This document shows positions 23,170-35,393 of a stretch of DNA of 64,000 nucleotides, piece by piece (the first letter of the stretch is position 1; each line of letters starts with the position of its first letter). Position numbers and translations under genes: made by a program. The notes beneath the pieces are model-generated. The model was given only the letters and a program-made list of their open reading frames with translations, ran no database searches and had not been told where the DNA came from. The DNA lies in contig WTXI01000119.1 of the NCBI GenBank assembly GCA_022376515.1, forward strand, positions 46,487-110,486, given 5' to 3'. This DNA is from Lactifluus volemus (Eukaryota; Basidiomycota; Agaricomycetes; Russulales; Russulaceae).

Positions 23170-24109
23170 ATGACTCGGAATCCCATTAATTTAGAATCCA
23201 ATCCCAACCGTGCGCCATCGCAGACTCCGGGAACTGTGACAGAATCCACGAACAATGCCCCCTCTACTGTAGCGAGTCGGAATCCTGTGACACGCGCCTT
23301 CTATCATCCGCAAAGTAAGTTCATATGACATTCTTCTTTTTACTCGTCGCGATACACACGACCAAGCCTTGTGAGTTTACAGCGTATAGTACTGGTGGCT
23401 CCTCGCCCTTTGCACAAGTCACGGGTCCATCTGCCATTTCCTCACCCCCCTCCACAGGCGACACAGAAAATCCCCTCGCCTCTCTGGACCAAGACCTTCG
23501 TAATAGGTCCGCAGACGTCGATGAGGATACACTCAACTATCAATCAGTGTTTGACGAATCGTTGTACGACTCCCTGGTCCGTGGAAATCCAGAGCAAGAC
23601 TTCGAGCCGCACCATAGTGACCTCATTGACGACGACTCGGCCATGTATATCCGAGCGTTGATAACGTACCCTGTCGTCGGGAGAAGATCTGAGGCGTCCA
23701 GTGAGAGCGGCTCTTTTCACCTTCAATTGCAGACTCTGGTCGCAGACTGACTGATCCCAGGGCGCTCATCCAGGAGGAATACTCTCAGTGAGCGCTTCCG
23801 TTCGTGTCATAGACTCCGACCGCAAACCATATCCCAGGACGCCGGGACACGCCAACATCTGAAGCGCCAGACAGTGAACCTTGTATTGTCTGTCAAACAC
23901 CTGTCCCATTTGAAGTCGCGCGTCTGAATGGGGCGTTCTGTAGCACTCAACATATGTGGTTGGTGCCAGTGTTTATTCGGAGGAACTGACAATGCGATGG
24001 GGTTCTTAGGGATGCGATCAATACAGACGTGGCGGCACTATGTCAAGGCTGTCATATGCAGGCATGTTCCTCCGGCCGTAGATTCTGCAGTGCTTGTGGA
24101 GATGATTGA
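23170..24109 (+). CDS. Cysteine-motif protein, paralogue C (complete)
   Basis: Five exons give 235 aa: 23170-23314, 23383-23700, 23761-23787, 23838-23955 and 24010-24109. All introns are GT-AG; that at 23701-23760 is exactly 60 bp and removes an apparent stop. The N-terminus is Ser/Thr/Pro-rich without motif. A central acidic segment contains VDEDTLNYQSVFDESLYDSL. The C-terminus has two cysteine units, CIVCQTPVPFEVARLNGAFC and CQGCHMQACSSGRRFCSAC, ending GDD. It lies on the opposite strand from paralogues A and B, but the last two introns have the same position and phase, which proves common descent. Zinc binding is inferred from the spacing; the function is unknown. Confidence 0.8.
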
Positions 24110-24909
24110 AGGCCGACCCAGACGAGAGTAAAGTTGCCGCCGGAAGGGTATCCAATTGGACCATCTCGTACATGTCGCAACACTGTCCTCGGTGTAAATA
24201 CTATGGTAAAAATGAGATCAGAGAGCCTAAGCATAACTTACCTGTTCAGAGTCTTTCCAAGACGTTTCTAAAATAGATGGTTCAAAACCTCGATATATGC
24301 TCAGACAGACCCAGGAGCAAGGTTCCCAGAAATAGAGACGAACAGCGATTGTGGTTTCACCGTGACGTGCCACTTTTACCTACTACCGATACCAGTCAAG
24401 AGCTTGAATTCACCTCAGACCCATTGTTGCACAACCACGCTGTCCTCGATCGTCATGTTGTCATCGTTGAGCGGGCGGTTTGCCAGAAGGAATGTTCGTC
24501 CCCGGCCCGGGCCGCCGACGGTACACTCCGTTCTCCGACTGGCACGTGCGCAGAACCCGGACTACGGCAATGTTCTGCTCGCTGAACAATATAAGACATG
24601 CCAACTCTACCTATTGGTCTACTACGCGACGTCCTAGTCCCAAGTTGAGCTGATGGTGTTATTACTTGGATGGTTCTGACTAAAAAAAGACTGGTACAGT
24701 AAATGTCATCTACAATTGTCCAGTACACAGACCTCGGGTTTGAGCCATGCTCGGTAGCCTGGCCCCTCCACCTCGATATATCTGAGACTCGGAGCCGTAT
24801 AGGGTAACCAAGTGGCAGCGAGAAGCGCGCGACGCTTCTCGCTGGCACACTTATTTAGATTCAGCCACAGTGAAAAAGGACGAGGACGCGGACGTCGTTC
24901 TCCGAACAT
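24110..24909. other. Convergent intergenic region
   Basis: Paralogue C and EF-hand gene 2 end towards each other here. No further gene, repeat or RNA is seen. Confidence 0.4.
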
Positions 24910-26173
24910 TCAAGGAAGTCGTAATACCGCAAGGAGAAACTCGTCCCGGCTGACCCCGGCTTGGATTGCCCCACACCGGTCGTAAAGTTGACATAGCTGC
25001 TGCACGACAACGCAGGCGCAGACGAAACGGTCTAGTTCGATCTTTGGTGAGCTATCATTTGCTTTGTGGCCTGGGGAGCGGTGGGATGTTCCTGTCGAGT
25101 GTGGTTATATCAAGGAGCCTCCGGATGGAGTGACAATGGGGAACATGGACATACCATATTTCCGTATGAGCATGTCGATCACGGATGGATCCATATGCAT
25201 GCTGTCAAGTGCGAAGACTCATCAGAAAGGAAGACGACCGCATGGAGGAAGTCAGGCGTACTCGTAATAGCCCAGCGCAGTGGCCAGCTCTCTAGCGTCT
25301 ATTATGCCATCTTTGTTATCATCGAAAGAGTCGAACATCTCCCGCCATTGCTACAAACGACTGTTGGACAAGGCGAGAAATCTTTCACAAAAGATTCTCA
25401 CCTTGACATAATTCCAGAGGGGCTTGAACTATGCACGGGAGATCAATTTAGAACGAATGACCAAAAAGTGATCCACTCTACCTCTTCTACCCCAATTTCG
25501 CCATTTCCATCCAAGTCCTTCGTACGCCAACTTTTAGAAAGGATAACATGAAAGCAAAGAGACCACGTACAAAAACATTCATCAGATACCTCACAGTGTC
25601 AGACGAAAATCGCTTTTCGCCATTTCCGGTCATAAGTGCGCTTTCTGTACAACACGATTATTCAGTCCTGGTCCAGATAAATCAAGGGGTCACACCGACG
25701 CAGCTCTTCAGCAGATATTCGTCCGCTGTTGTCCTGGTCGATAGCGGCAAACCAGACTAAATGTCTTTAGAGTAGCGTGCGTGTATTAGTCTGAAAGATA
25801 AGCTCTGAGTAGGTCCATGACTCACTCCGAGTCATCATCCTGGGTATGGAGGGGTGCGACGAGCACAGGGGTGGTTGTTGGCTGAGCAAAGCCTCCCACC
25901 CAGTCCATATCTGTGCCTGTGCCATGTGGCTGAGAAACGAGCTGATGTGTAGGGCCGAGAGGTGTGAGAGGCGAGTGACTATGGGGATCTTGAGTTTGAA
26001 GTCGCAGATTGGGCCTAAATTGCTCTCTCTCCGACTCCGGCTTCAAGTTCTTTCTTCTGGTATGACCAGTGAGCTATATCACAGATTCCGAAAAGTCGTA
26101 AAATTAGATCCAGAGGAACTTCGGAACGTTGTTTGATATATCAGTAGCTTACCCTTTGAAGGACTGTGTTCAT
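24910..26173 (-). CDS. Penta-EF-hand (peflin/ALG-2-like) protein 2
   Basis: About nine exons join in frame from ATG 26173 (MNTVLQR) to TGA 24910, about 260 aa. A Pro/His/Thr-rich N-terminus precedes EF-hands FAAIDQDNSGRISAEEL, DLDGNGEIGVEEF (then KPLWNY) and FDSFDDNKDGIIDARELATAL. The C-terminal block IELDRFVCACVVVQQLCQLY is followed by RDEFLLAVLRLP. It is a paralogue of the gene at 18699-20211, with matching intron positions but no duplicated exon and only GT-AG introns. Such proteins dimerise and recruit partners upon Ca2+ binding. The third loop has Asn where gene 1 has Ile/Asp, but ligand positions are largely kept. Confidence 0.82.
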
Positions 26174-26804
26174 CGTAACGATAAGTCTTGCCGAGGGTTG
26201 AAGTTTATAGAGTTAGGGTGGTTGTGAGGAAGTGGGAAAGCAACTCGGGTATGAACGTCCCCCAAAGGTTTTTGTACTCGATTAGGCGGATGACAGCAGG
26301 TCATAATCCCATGCAGTGTAAAAAGGACATGAACTACGCAATTTGAGGTACTGCCAAGATCTATAATTAGCAAAATGCGTGGCCAATTATTTCCATTTTC
26401 GTTGTGCTGTGTCTACCCGCATTCCCCGTGGCTATGTGCTGTGTAACGAACGGGCTTGCGCCCTTTTCGCCCATTGGATGCCCATAACTCACAGCACAGC
26501 AGTGGCTCGGCTCCTCAGGACCTCATATTTTGGTATTTCCGCTTTGTAAACTAACCCGCGTAATACGACTTGTCAATCCCGGCGCTGTCGCCCAGTTACG
26601 TTGTGGGACATGAACAACAGACTCCCGTGTTTCTTGCTGCGGGGTAGTCACTCTGTACCCACAAATATGATCAACCTCACCCGCGCAACCGCACCATCGT
26701 AACGACATCATCCCACTTCCCTTACGCCTCTACAATTGATCACAAAGGGAACTACCCTCTAAATACGTCCATCATGTTACCGTACCCTCTGTAAAAACAG
26801 CACC
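26174..26804. other. Intergenic stretch
   Basis: It contains the promoter side of EF-hand gene 2 and the 3' flank of the next gene. No other feature is visible. Confidence 0.4.
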
Positions 26805-29800
26805 TTATGTAACCACTCCCATCGAAACCCGACTATCAGTGCTGCGCTGTAGAAAGACGTCGGCGGCATACTGCAGACGACCGACAAACAAAGCCCGATG
26901 TGGATCTAGGTAAACCATACACTGCGGTTGCGGCGACCCTACCCTTGAAACACGCGCAATGACGTACATGTCTGGACCGAGATGGGTGCGCTCCGAGAGA
27001 GCAAATGCCTAGTGAGGCCGAACAAACAACTCAGTTCGCGCCTGTCTCCTGCAGAACATGAAAGGAAAGAGACGTACAGTAGCCATCTGATGCCGGCTAA
27101 TATGGAACGGCTCATTCTCTTCTCCCCGTGTCGACTTGACCTCGATGTGGTACCGTGGCCAGCGGCCGTGCCACGCCGTAGCCTTTTCGGGCCCGAACCA
27201 CTCCCGCGTGAGCTGACCTTGCGTATCGGAGTACGTAAAATCGGCATAAGCGTGGCCTTGGAACGGGGCAAAGCCTGGGATGCTGTTACGTAGCTCGCTC
27301 GTCCAGTTGGCAGGCCCAAAGTCGGTCAGCATGCGAAGAAGTAATTTGTATACCTTTTTTCAAGAGTGGTCATTTTTCGTTACTCAGTGACGTGGATAGA
27401 TTTTAAAAAGAACGCACGAAGTGCTCGCCCATGATTCCAACCATGTCCGTCTCCTCCGTGCCCATAGGTGCGTTGAAATTACCAAAGGGAGGCCAAACAG
27501 GCATACCTAGAGCGCCGGGCACCACCTGTTGGTCATTGACAGATGGTTCCATCAACGCAGTGCCAGTGAGCCTGTTCGTGTCTCTCGCGTTATTTATCGG
27601 CGGTAGAGGTTGCAAGTTTCCCGAAATGAACGGCGACCTAGACGGTGGCAAGAACTGGGAATGCTCGGAGACCGCAACGAAGGTGTGCGCCCACGATTGC
27701 TGCCTCTGTCTTCCTTTCGATGGCGACTGGGACTGGTGAAAAGTCGAAGTCGAAGTCGAAGAGAGCGACGGTGTGTGGCGTAACGCCTTCGGGGCCTCTT
27801 TTCCGAGCTGAGGAAAGTGGTCCTCGTCGTTCACCGACAGTGCAGTTGATGGGCGTGGAGGCGGACTCGGGGGCAGCGCAGGACTCGGAGACTTCTCGGG
27901 GACGACTGGCTCAGGCACCACGGGTACATTTGGTTGCGTGATCGTCTGAAGCCACGAGCGGTCATGATCATCCGGAAGTTTCTCAATACCGTTGAACTCG
28001 AAGAGATCATTGATCGTGTCGACCGGCTGCGTGATGCAAGTAAAGAGCAACATCATGTCAACCCCAAGCAGGTGCCCAAGGGACGTGCAGATGGATGGGT
28101 GGATTGACTTGCCCAGGCCGAGTGCGTTGCTGACGAACACGGTGAACTTGTCATTCGCCTCCTCAAACGCGACATACTCCGGTGTTTTCTCTTGAAACGA
28201 TTCGATGGACAGAGTAGTGGTGATCGACGGTACCCCGATGACTGTGATCTTGCGAAGCTTGGCAAGAATCTCTTTTTTCTCGGGAGGAATATCCGATGAG
28301 TTGCTGTGGTGGTACACAAGCCTGGTAGGGACATTAGCACTTCCCCTCTCGTTTAAGCGGAAACAGAAGCGAATTGGATATACCTCGCAAGGTATTCGGC
28401 CCTGCTCGAATACAAGTCTGTAGCATGAGAGTCTAGCACCCTCTTCCCGCCAGGTACAGACCGCTTAGTCACGCATAAGTCTAGGTTGCGGATCTTGTCC
28501 TTGAAAATACTCGACTGAAGCAGGGAGCGAATCCGTGTGATCGGGATGGAGTCTGGGAGGTCCAAAAGCGCAACGTGTTTACGGAACACGTCCGCATACT
28601 TGCCCGGTATATAAAACTCTTCTGCAGCGCGCAGCGCGAGACCTTGCCCGGGTACCAGCACAGGGAATGCAGCAATCTCCGCGAGCGCTTCGAATGAATG
28701 GGGCACACTGGACATGCTCTCAATAATGTCGCTGATATCTGCCAGGATATCGGCGACATGTTCCCGCACACCTTGTGGTATCCGCCCAGATGGGTGTTTA
28801 TCGGCGATCATGCGAAGCTCGTCGACGAGAGCGTAGGGGGGTGCGTTAGTGATGCCGAGCTTATAGAAGAAAAAGTTGATAAGATGCGGATACGAGCGAC
28901 TGATGACCGCCTTGGACGTCATCGACGGGGGACCGTACCAATAGACGTCCGTCTTGCGCAGCCAGACACGTTCTGCCTCATTGTTGACGAATACAAGGAT
29001 GATAGGGTACATTTTGAACGCGTTCCTGCGTCACAATGTCAGCCTCTCTTCACAGGTGCACAGGCGAGAGCACGCACTTGATCACTGCCTCGTCTTCATG
29101 AAACCGTGCATCGAGTTGTTTGTAGATATCCTCGACAGATTCGCTGTCCTTCTCGCCCATTGACTGCATATGCAAAAGCTTATTGACAAAAAATGAGGCG
29201 TTGAGGCGCGTCGCGACACCTAATCGTGCCAGAAAGTCCCATGAGCGATCTTCAGGATCATCCACGGGAACACAAGGAAGCGTCACCGCTTCGTCGGCTG
29301 CTACAAGCGCCCCACGACGCAGGTACAGGGTATCGAGACGTCTACCCGCTACGGAGATTGCACCAAGCGCCCGCTCGCCAGCCTCAGTGAGGCGTGGTTC
29401 GAGACGGGGCCACCAGGCGCGCAGCGAGATAAAAAGTTGAGGGCCATCGAGGTGCGAAGCGCGGTCGAGGAATTCAGAGGCGAGGTGGCCGTTGAGCACC
29501 CGGGGCACAACATTGATGCCGACAAAGTCACGGAGCCAATTGAGCCATTCCGTCCTTGTGTCTGCTTGGAATCCGTTTTCAATAATGTCGTCCTCGTCCT
29601 CGTCGGTCTCGTCAGTAGCAAATTCGGGATATGCGTTGAGGTAATCGGGATGAAGGAAGCGCGCCGAAGGTGAAAGGGCATCACGCAGTGAAAGAGCACC
29701 GTCTGCACCTGGAAGATCTAGATACAACTCATCACCCTGCGCGGGCAAGCCACGCTCATCAACGAGTCTAAGGCGCACGGCAGGTGGCATATTTGCCTCC

Positions 29801-31751
29801 CTGCGGTAATCGAAGAAGAAACGCGCATGTGTGACACGGGCCGCGACGGTGCGCGGACCTGACGCAGAGAGGATCTTTTTCGCGATCGGGACAGGGTTGG
29901 ACGGGGTGACTCCAAGGCGGGTGAGGAATTGATACCGTGGTGAAAATAATGTAATGCCCGGCGCAATGCTTTGTAGGTCGAGGTCATCCGGTACGCTCAC
30001 ACCCGTGGGCGGGAATGTGAAGTTGGGCGCCAACGCTCCTGGGGCCCAGCGACCATCGCGCAGGGGTAGGATGCGTATCATGAGTACACCTACGGGTGGA
30101 CGCGGATAGCGCAATAGAACCATCGCTACTGCGTCGTGCCATGCGTCACTCTGTGCTCCAAACACGTGTACCTGGTCCATGGTGGAGAGGCCCGCAAGGA
30201 AGTCGTTGTCCGTCATCTCGCGCACTCCAAGGCGACGAAGAATTTTTTCATCTCTGTGTGCATTATAATCAGGTGAAAGGTAGAGGTTCCCTTGGAAAAG
30301 ATATGTTTCAGGTATAAGTGGCTCCCCCGAGTCGTCACAAAAGGATGTGGGTCGGAAAAGAAGTCGAGAGGGGTGGGTGTATGTACCATCTGTAGAGCGT
30401 AGTATCTGCATGTTTTGGAGCTCAGAGATAATTTTGTGCTCTACAGAGCAAAAGAACCTGTCGGCGATAGACTCGGGCAAGTAACGGAACCAAACGTTGC
30501 GAAGCATGGGATGGTCCAAGAAGCGTTGCCTGACGGCGAGGAGGAACGCATCAACGACACTGCCCCGAAGAGCCAGGTTCCAAGTATTTTGAGTCAGGAT
30601 ATCCTCCCTGCTAGCGGAGGTAATAAAATCAGCCTGGATGATAAACTTTTGGGAGGGTATTTCAGCACGTATGATTCTGGATATGTGAAGTGCGCACGTT
30701 GAATCCATAGCACCGCAGGGGTAGGAACGCGTGCACGTCCTGAGTCTCCATGACAGGCTCCTGAGTCTCGGTGAGGGGGAATGCCAACACTATCTCGCTC
30801 TCCGTGACATTTTCCCTAGCGGGTTCCTGCCCGGAGGTCTTGGCGAGGTGTTTTACTAGCATATACCTCTCCTTTTTGGACTTTTCACGCTCTATGCGCT
30901 CCAAGGTAACCATGTCATCCTCGGGACCATCGGAGCGTTTAACCTTGATCCCTATCGCGCTGTGCGGCGCAGCGTCAGGGGTAGTGATACTGAGGGCACG
31001 AAGCTTGCGTAAAAAGAGGAGCAATGTCGGGCGCACGTCACGCAAATGTATGCTGAGGTCGTTTCCATTCTCGGACGGCGCAAGACGCAAGTGGAATCTG
31101 GTCCAACCACGCCTGGAGGGATAATCGGAGTCCAAGGCAGGTGTGATCATGCCAAGAGGGGCATTCTTATCGAAATGGAAGGAATATGGGCCTGAGGAAA
31201 TGTGCACTTCGTCGGCGACGGTAAAAACGGATTTGAAACCGATGCCCTTTTCGCCTGCAGACGCATATATATGGGGTTAGCGTGCATGGGTGCTCCGAGA
31301 CGGGGCAAAGGGCTGAGTACGTACCAATAAACCCACGCGTCTTTTCCGAAGTTTTGGTGCTCGCACCAATGTCACATATAGCCTTGACATTGGCGGCCGA
31401 GAAACCAAGCTCGTTGCAGTCGAAGACGACGAGACGGTCTTCAACGCGGAGCTCAAGAGTTGGTATTACGTCATCTCCGTAGTTGTTGTCGTCTGCATTT
31501 TGAATAAACTCGAGTAAAAAATGGGTCTTTTTATTGTACAAGTCGCTAGACAGCCTACAGGGGAGGAAAGGTGGAGGGAAAGAAAAGTGGTAGTCGGGAC
31601 GGACTTACCGATCGAGAGCGCGCTCTAGTTTTCCACGCAACTCGATCACGGCTGGCGTAGGTTGATCATTGTCGAAGCCATGGGCAGCACGAATGTCACG
31701 AATGAGCTGAGAGGGAGAGAGAACATGTGGAGGAGGGGCGGGACGAAGCAT
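26805..31751 (-). CDS. Large NO VEIN/sacsin-like protein: GHKL ATPase plus C-terminal DUF3883
   Basis: About eight exons read from ATG 31751 (MLRPAPPP) to TAA 26805, roughly 1,500 aa. The N-terminal GHKL (Hsp90/histidine-kinase fold) signatures are FLLEFIQNADDNNY (Mg/ATP Asn helix), DNxL-like CDIGASTK and GFIGEKGIGFKSVF spanning an intron. A long alpha/beta region follows, then a Pro/Ser-rich linker (about 27650-27950). The C-terminal domain starts LTDFGPANWTSELR and contains YHIEVKST and FHISRHQMAT, matching NO VEIN C-terminal/DUF3883 (a nuclease-like fold with ExK). All exon joins checked keep frame, including a 3' exon with DMYVIARVSR. Proteins of this type are widespread in Agaricomycetes and uncharacterised. 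The role may be chaperone-like or defensive. Confidence 0.85.
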
Positions 31752-31894
31752 GACAATGGCGAACAAGACCGAGAGACATAATAGATCTTGAATATTCCTA
31801 AGTTACATGACATGCCGTCGACCCTGAGACAAGCAACAACAGACAACCGCGTGTGTACACCGCCACGTGGGCGAGAAAATCATATCTAATCTAA

Positions 31895-33263
31895 TCAATA
31901 TTTCTTCGTCTCTTCCTCGAGCCATGTCCACAGTTTCTCCCCAAGTTGAAGGTCCTCGACCACCTTGTTTGGTTTACCTTGCCGAGCCCAAGGTATGAAA
32001 AACCCGCCGTTGGCATCACCCGCAGTCGGTGACGTGGCACAGTACAGTTGCGTCAGCGCTCCGTATGACACCGGGTACAGAACCCAATTCTGAACAACCG
32101 ATCACCAATCACCACAGGAATAAAGAAAACAAACGTAGAGACGCACTAGTATAAAGAACTGCCAACGGGGCATGTTACGTGTAAGATCAGTCCTGATGTT
32201 TCCCGGATTGACGCTTGTCGAAACAACCTTATCCCCATATCGCCGCGCTAGTTCACGTGCAACCACTACATTACCCTACCTCTTGTCAAAAAATAAATGA
32301 GAAAAAAAAAAGTGCACATACAAGTTTGCTTTTGTGGTATAGATCCCATGGACTGTACTTCTTCCTCTGCGGCCCGTCCGCAAATGCGTCAAAGTCCAGC
32401 CCGTTCGTGAAATAATGCGCCGATGACGATACTGTCACGATACGTGCCTTCTCATGTGTAAGCGAGGCATCAGTGGCTGCAAAAAGTGCGGGCAACAACA
32501 AGATTGTGAACAGCCAGTGACCTGTAAATCGGCAAGGGACCACGCGTCATAAAGCAGAAAGGCTAAGGAAGGCAACACGCGTGACCTACCGATGACGTTT
32601 GTGCCGAATTGCATATCATAATTTTGAACTGTCGTATCTTCCATTGGCGTTGTCATCACACCGCTACAATCCGTTCCAGTTCCATCAGTCGTTCACGTGT
32701 CCCCATGCAAAACAAAATACTTACGCATTATTGATGAGAATATGCAGCTGACTCTCCTTGCTGAACAAACGGTTGGCAACTATTTCATGCACAAATGCAA
32801 AGAGTAGACAAGACGTACGAGAGGAACTCCTCTGCAGATTTGCGTACCGCAGTGATATCGGCGAGGTCGAGCTGGAGGAAGATGGCTTCCTTCCCTGTCA
32901 CATCCTTCAGCTCTGCAATCGCAGCATTGGCTTTGGCTGCGCTTCGCGCGGCAAGGTAGACCTTTGCATTGTGATTCAGGAGCTCCTGCATGTGCAAAGT
33001 TCAGCACCCTGGTCGACACACGATCACGACCACATTCAGGAGGGGAAGAAACGCACCTTCATTGTTTCCTTTCCAACACCCGCGTTACCACCTACCACGA
33101 TACTCTGTATTTAGCACACAAATACACTCCTACGCACAGACCCGGCACATGCGAACGCACCAGTGACGATGACGACTTTGCCCGTAAGATCCGGTATGTC
33201 TTGCGGTCCCCACGTAGGCTTGGGGGGGAAAGACTGTTGTATCCATGTCCAAAGAGCACTCAT
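31895..33263 (-). CDS. Short-chain dehydrogenase/reductase, copy 1
   Basis: A multi-exon gene of about 310 aa runs from ATG 33263 (MSALWTW) to TGA 31895. The NAD(P)-binding motif [11 protein letters not shown] is assembled across the first intron. INNAGVMTTP follows, then the catalytic Ser in [10 protein letters not shown] and the catalytic YHKSK (YxxxK). NPGNIRTDL and a C-terminus [15 protein letters not shown] complete it. The pattern fits classical SDRs of the retinol dehydrogenase/WW-oxidoreductase-like type common in fungi; the substrate is unknown. All exon joins are in frame. It lies head-to-tail with copy 2, separated by 741 bp, and both promoters share sequence, so co-expression is plausible. 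Confidence 0.87.
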
Positions 33264-34003
33264 ATTGATTGAAGACGAGATGAATAAGCGAGTGGGGAAA
33301 GAGAAAGAGTATGTTCTCACGCGAAGCTAGAACGACCTCCAGGCCTCCTTTATGGTGGCACAGCGGGCGTCTGCTCTTGTTGTCCTTCGGCTGCGGACGG
33401 GTTGGTGCCGTTCCGAACCCCCCGGACAGCCACGTTAATTCGTCGTCATCGTTATCGTCATCGGTTCGCACCAGCAAAGGGGTGTCTGGAATGGGAAGAC
33501 TGACCGGGTTGGAATTTGGTCTAACGGCAGAGGGCCCCTTTTCTTCCAAATGTGGTATGTAAGTCTCACCACCCAGTTTTTTGTCACCACCTACTGTACC
33601 CAAGCAGCGCACAAATTTTTATTACAATTTACATATAAGTTGAACTGAAGTATGACTATCATAAGGAATTAAGGGTTGTTCACTGGGGGTGACGCAGGGT
33701 GTGCTAAGGGGAGTGCATAAGAGGGACAAGTGAGTAGTAAGAGACTCGGAGGACTTAGAGGCACTGGTACCTTTGAAAGCAGGGTGTGATGAAGGCATTG
33801 CCCATCAAGTTCATTGAACTTGAGTATCTATTTATTGCCAACAAAATATGCCAGCCATAATTTACAGGCTCCAAAGCATGGGAACATAGCTGTGACCATT
33901 ACCGTCATGTGGGTTAAAGTGGGTATGATGACATTTTTGTTACTGCTCAGTACCGTATCCACCATGTACGCAATGTGGGGCGAGAAAATCACATCTAATC
34001 TAA
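33264..34003. other. Intergenic stretch between SDR copies
   Basis: The part near 33330-33500 (CTCCAGGCCTCC..., TTCGGCTGCGGACG) is repeated upstream of copy 2 near 35455-35590, so the 5' flank was duplicated with the gene. No gene is seen. Confidence 0.5.
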
Positions 34004-35393
34004 TCAATATTTCTTCGTCTCCTCCTCAAGCCATGTCCACAGTTTCTCCCCAAGTTGAAGGTCCTCGACCACCTTGTTCGGTTTACCTTGCCGAGCCCAA
34101 GGTATGAAAAACCCGCCGTTGGCATCACCCGCAGTCGGTGACGTGGCACAGTACAGTTGCGTCAGCGCTCCGTATGACACTGGGTACAGAAACCGATTCT
34201 GAACAACCAATCCTCAATACCAAAGGAATAAAATAAATCAGCGTAAAGACGCACTACTATTGAGCGTTGCCAATGGGGCATGTGGCGTTGAAGATCCGTC
34301 CTGATGTTTCCCGGATTGAGGCTTGTCGACACAATCTTATCCCCATACCGCCGCGCTAGTTCACGTGCAACCACCACATTACCCTACCTCTTGTCAGTAA
34401 ATAAACAATAATAAAAAATACACCACGTACAAGTTTGCTTTTGTAGTATAGATCCCATGGATTGTACTTCTTCCTCTGCGGCCCGTCCGCAAATGCGTCA
34501 AAGTCCAGCTCGTTTGTGAGATAATTCGCCGATGACGACACTGTCACGATACGTGCTTTCTCATGTGTGGGCGAGGCATCAGTGGCTGCAAAAAGTGCAG
34601 GTAACAACAAGGTCGTGAACAGCCAGTGACCTGTAAATCGATAAGAGATCACGGGTCATAGGTCAGAAAGGCTAAAGAGAGCAACAAGCGTGATCTACCG
34701 ATGACGTTCGTGCCGAATTGCATATCATAATTTTGAACTGTCGTCTCTTCCATTGGCGTTATCATCACACCACTACAATCCGTTTCAGTTCCAATCAGTC
34801 GTATTCACGTGTCCCCATGCCAAAAACAAATACTGACGCATTATTGATGAGAATATGCAGCTGACTCTCCTTGCTGAACGAGCAGTTTGGCAACTATTTT
34901 ATGCAAAGAGCAGACGAGGCGTACGAGAGGAACTCCTCCGCAGATTTGTGTACCGCAGTAATATCGGCGAGGTCTAGCTGGAGGAAGATGGCTTCCTTTC
35001 CCGTCACATCCTTCAGCTCTGCAATCGCAGCATTCGCTTTGACTGCGCTTCGCGCGGCAAGGTAGACCTTTGCGTTGTGATTCAGGAGCTCCTACATGTG
35101 CAAAATTCAGCCCTGGTCCATGACACGCCACATCGCGACCACCATGGCGACCACATGCAGGAGGGGAACTACGTACCTTGATTGTTTCCTTTCCAACACC
35201 CGCGTTACCACCTGCCACGATACTCTACATTTAGCACACAAATATACTCCTACGCACAGACCCGGCACATGCCAGCGCACCAGTGACGATGACGACTTTC
35301 CCAGTGAGATCTGGTATATCTTGTGGTCCCCACCTAGCCCTGGGGGGGAAAGACTGTTGCATCAATGACCAAGAACTACCCATATTGATTGAA
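34004..35393 (-). CDS. Short-chain dehydrogenase/reductase, copy 2
   Basis: A tandem duplicate of copy 1 (ATG 35393, [12 protein letters not shown] 34004) with the same exon structure. It has TGKVVIVTG followed by the Gly-rich loop after the first intron, [15 protein letters not shown] and [13 protein letters not shown]. The same C-terminus [15 protein letters not shown] is kept. Differences are concentrated in introns and in a few surface residues (QRHMPHWQ against TRNMPRWQ). No break is seen, so it is probably functional, with the same reaction class as copy 1. Confidence 0.85.

Noticed and set aside
25064..25551. Plus-strand frames over EF-hand gene 2
   Set aside because: The minus strand encodes the EF-hands with consistent splice phases; the plus frames are shadows.
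27431..27941. Plus-strand frames over the NO VEIN-like gene
   Set aside because: They are complements of the Pro/Ser-rich linker exon on the minus strand.
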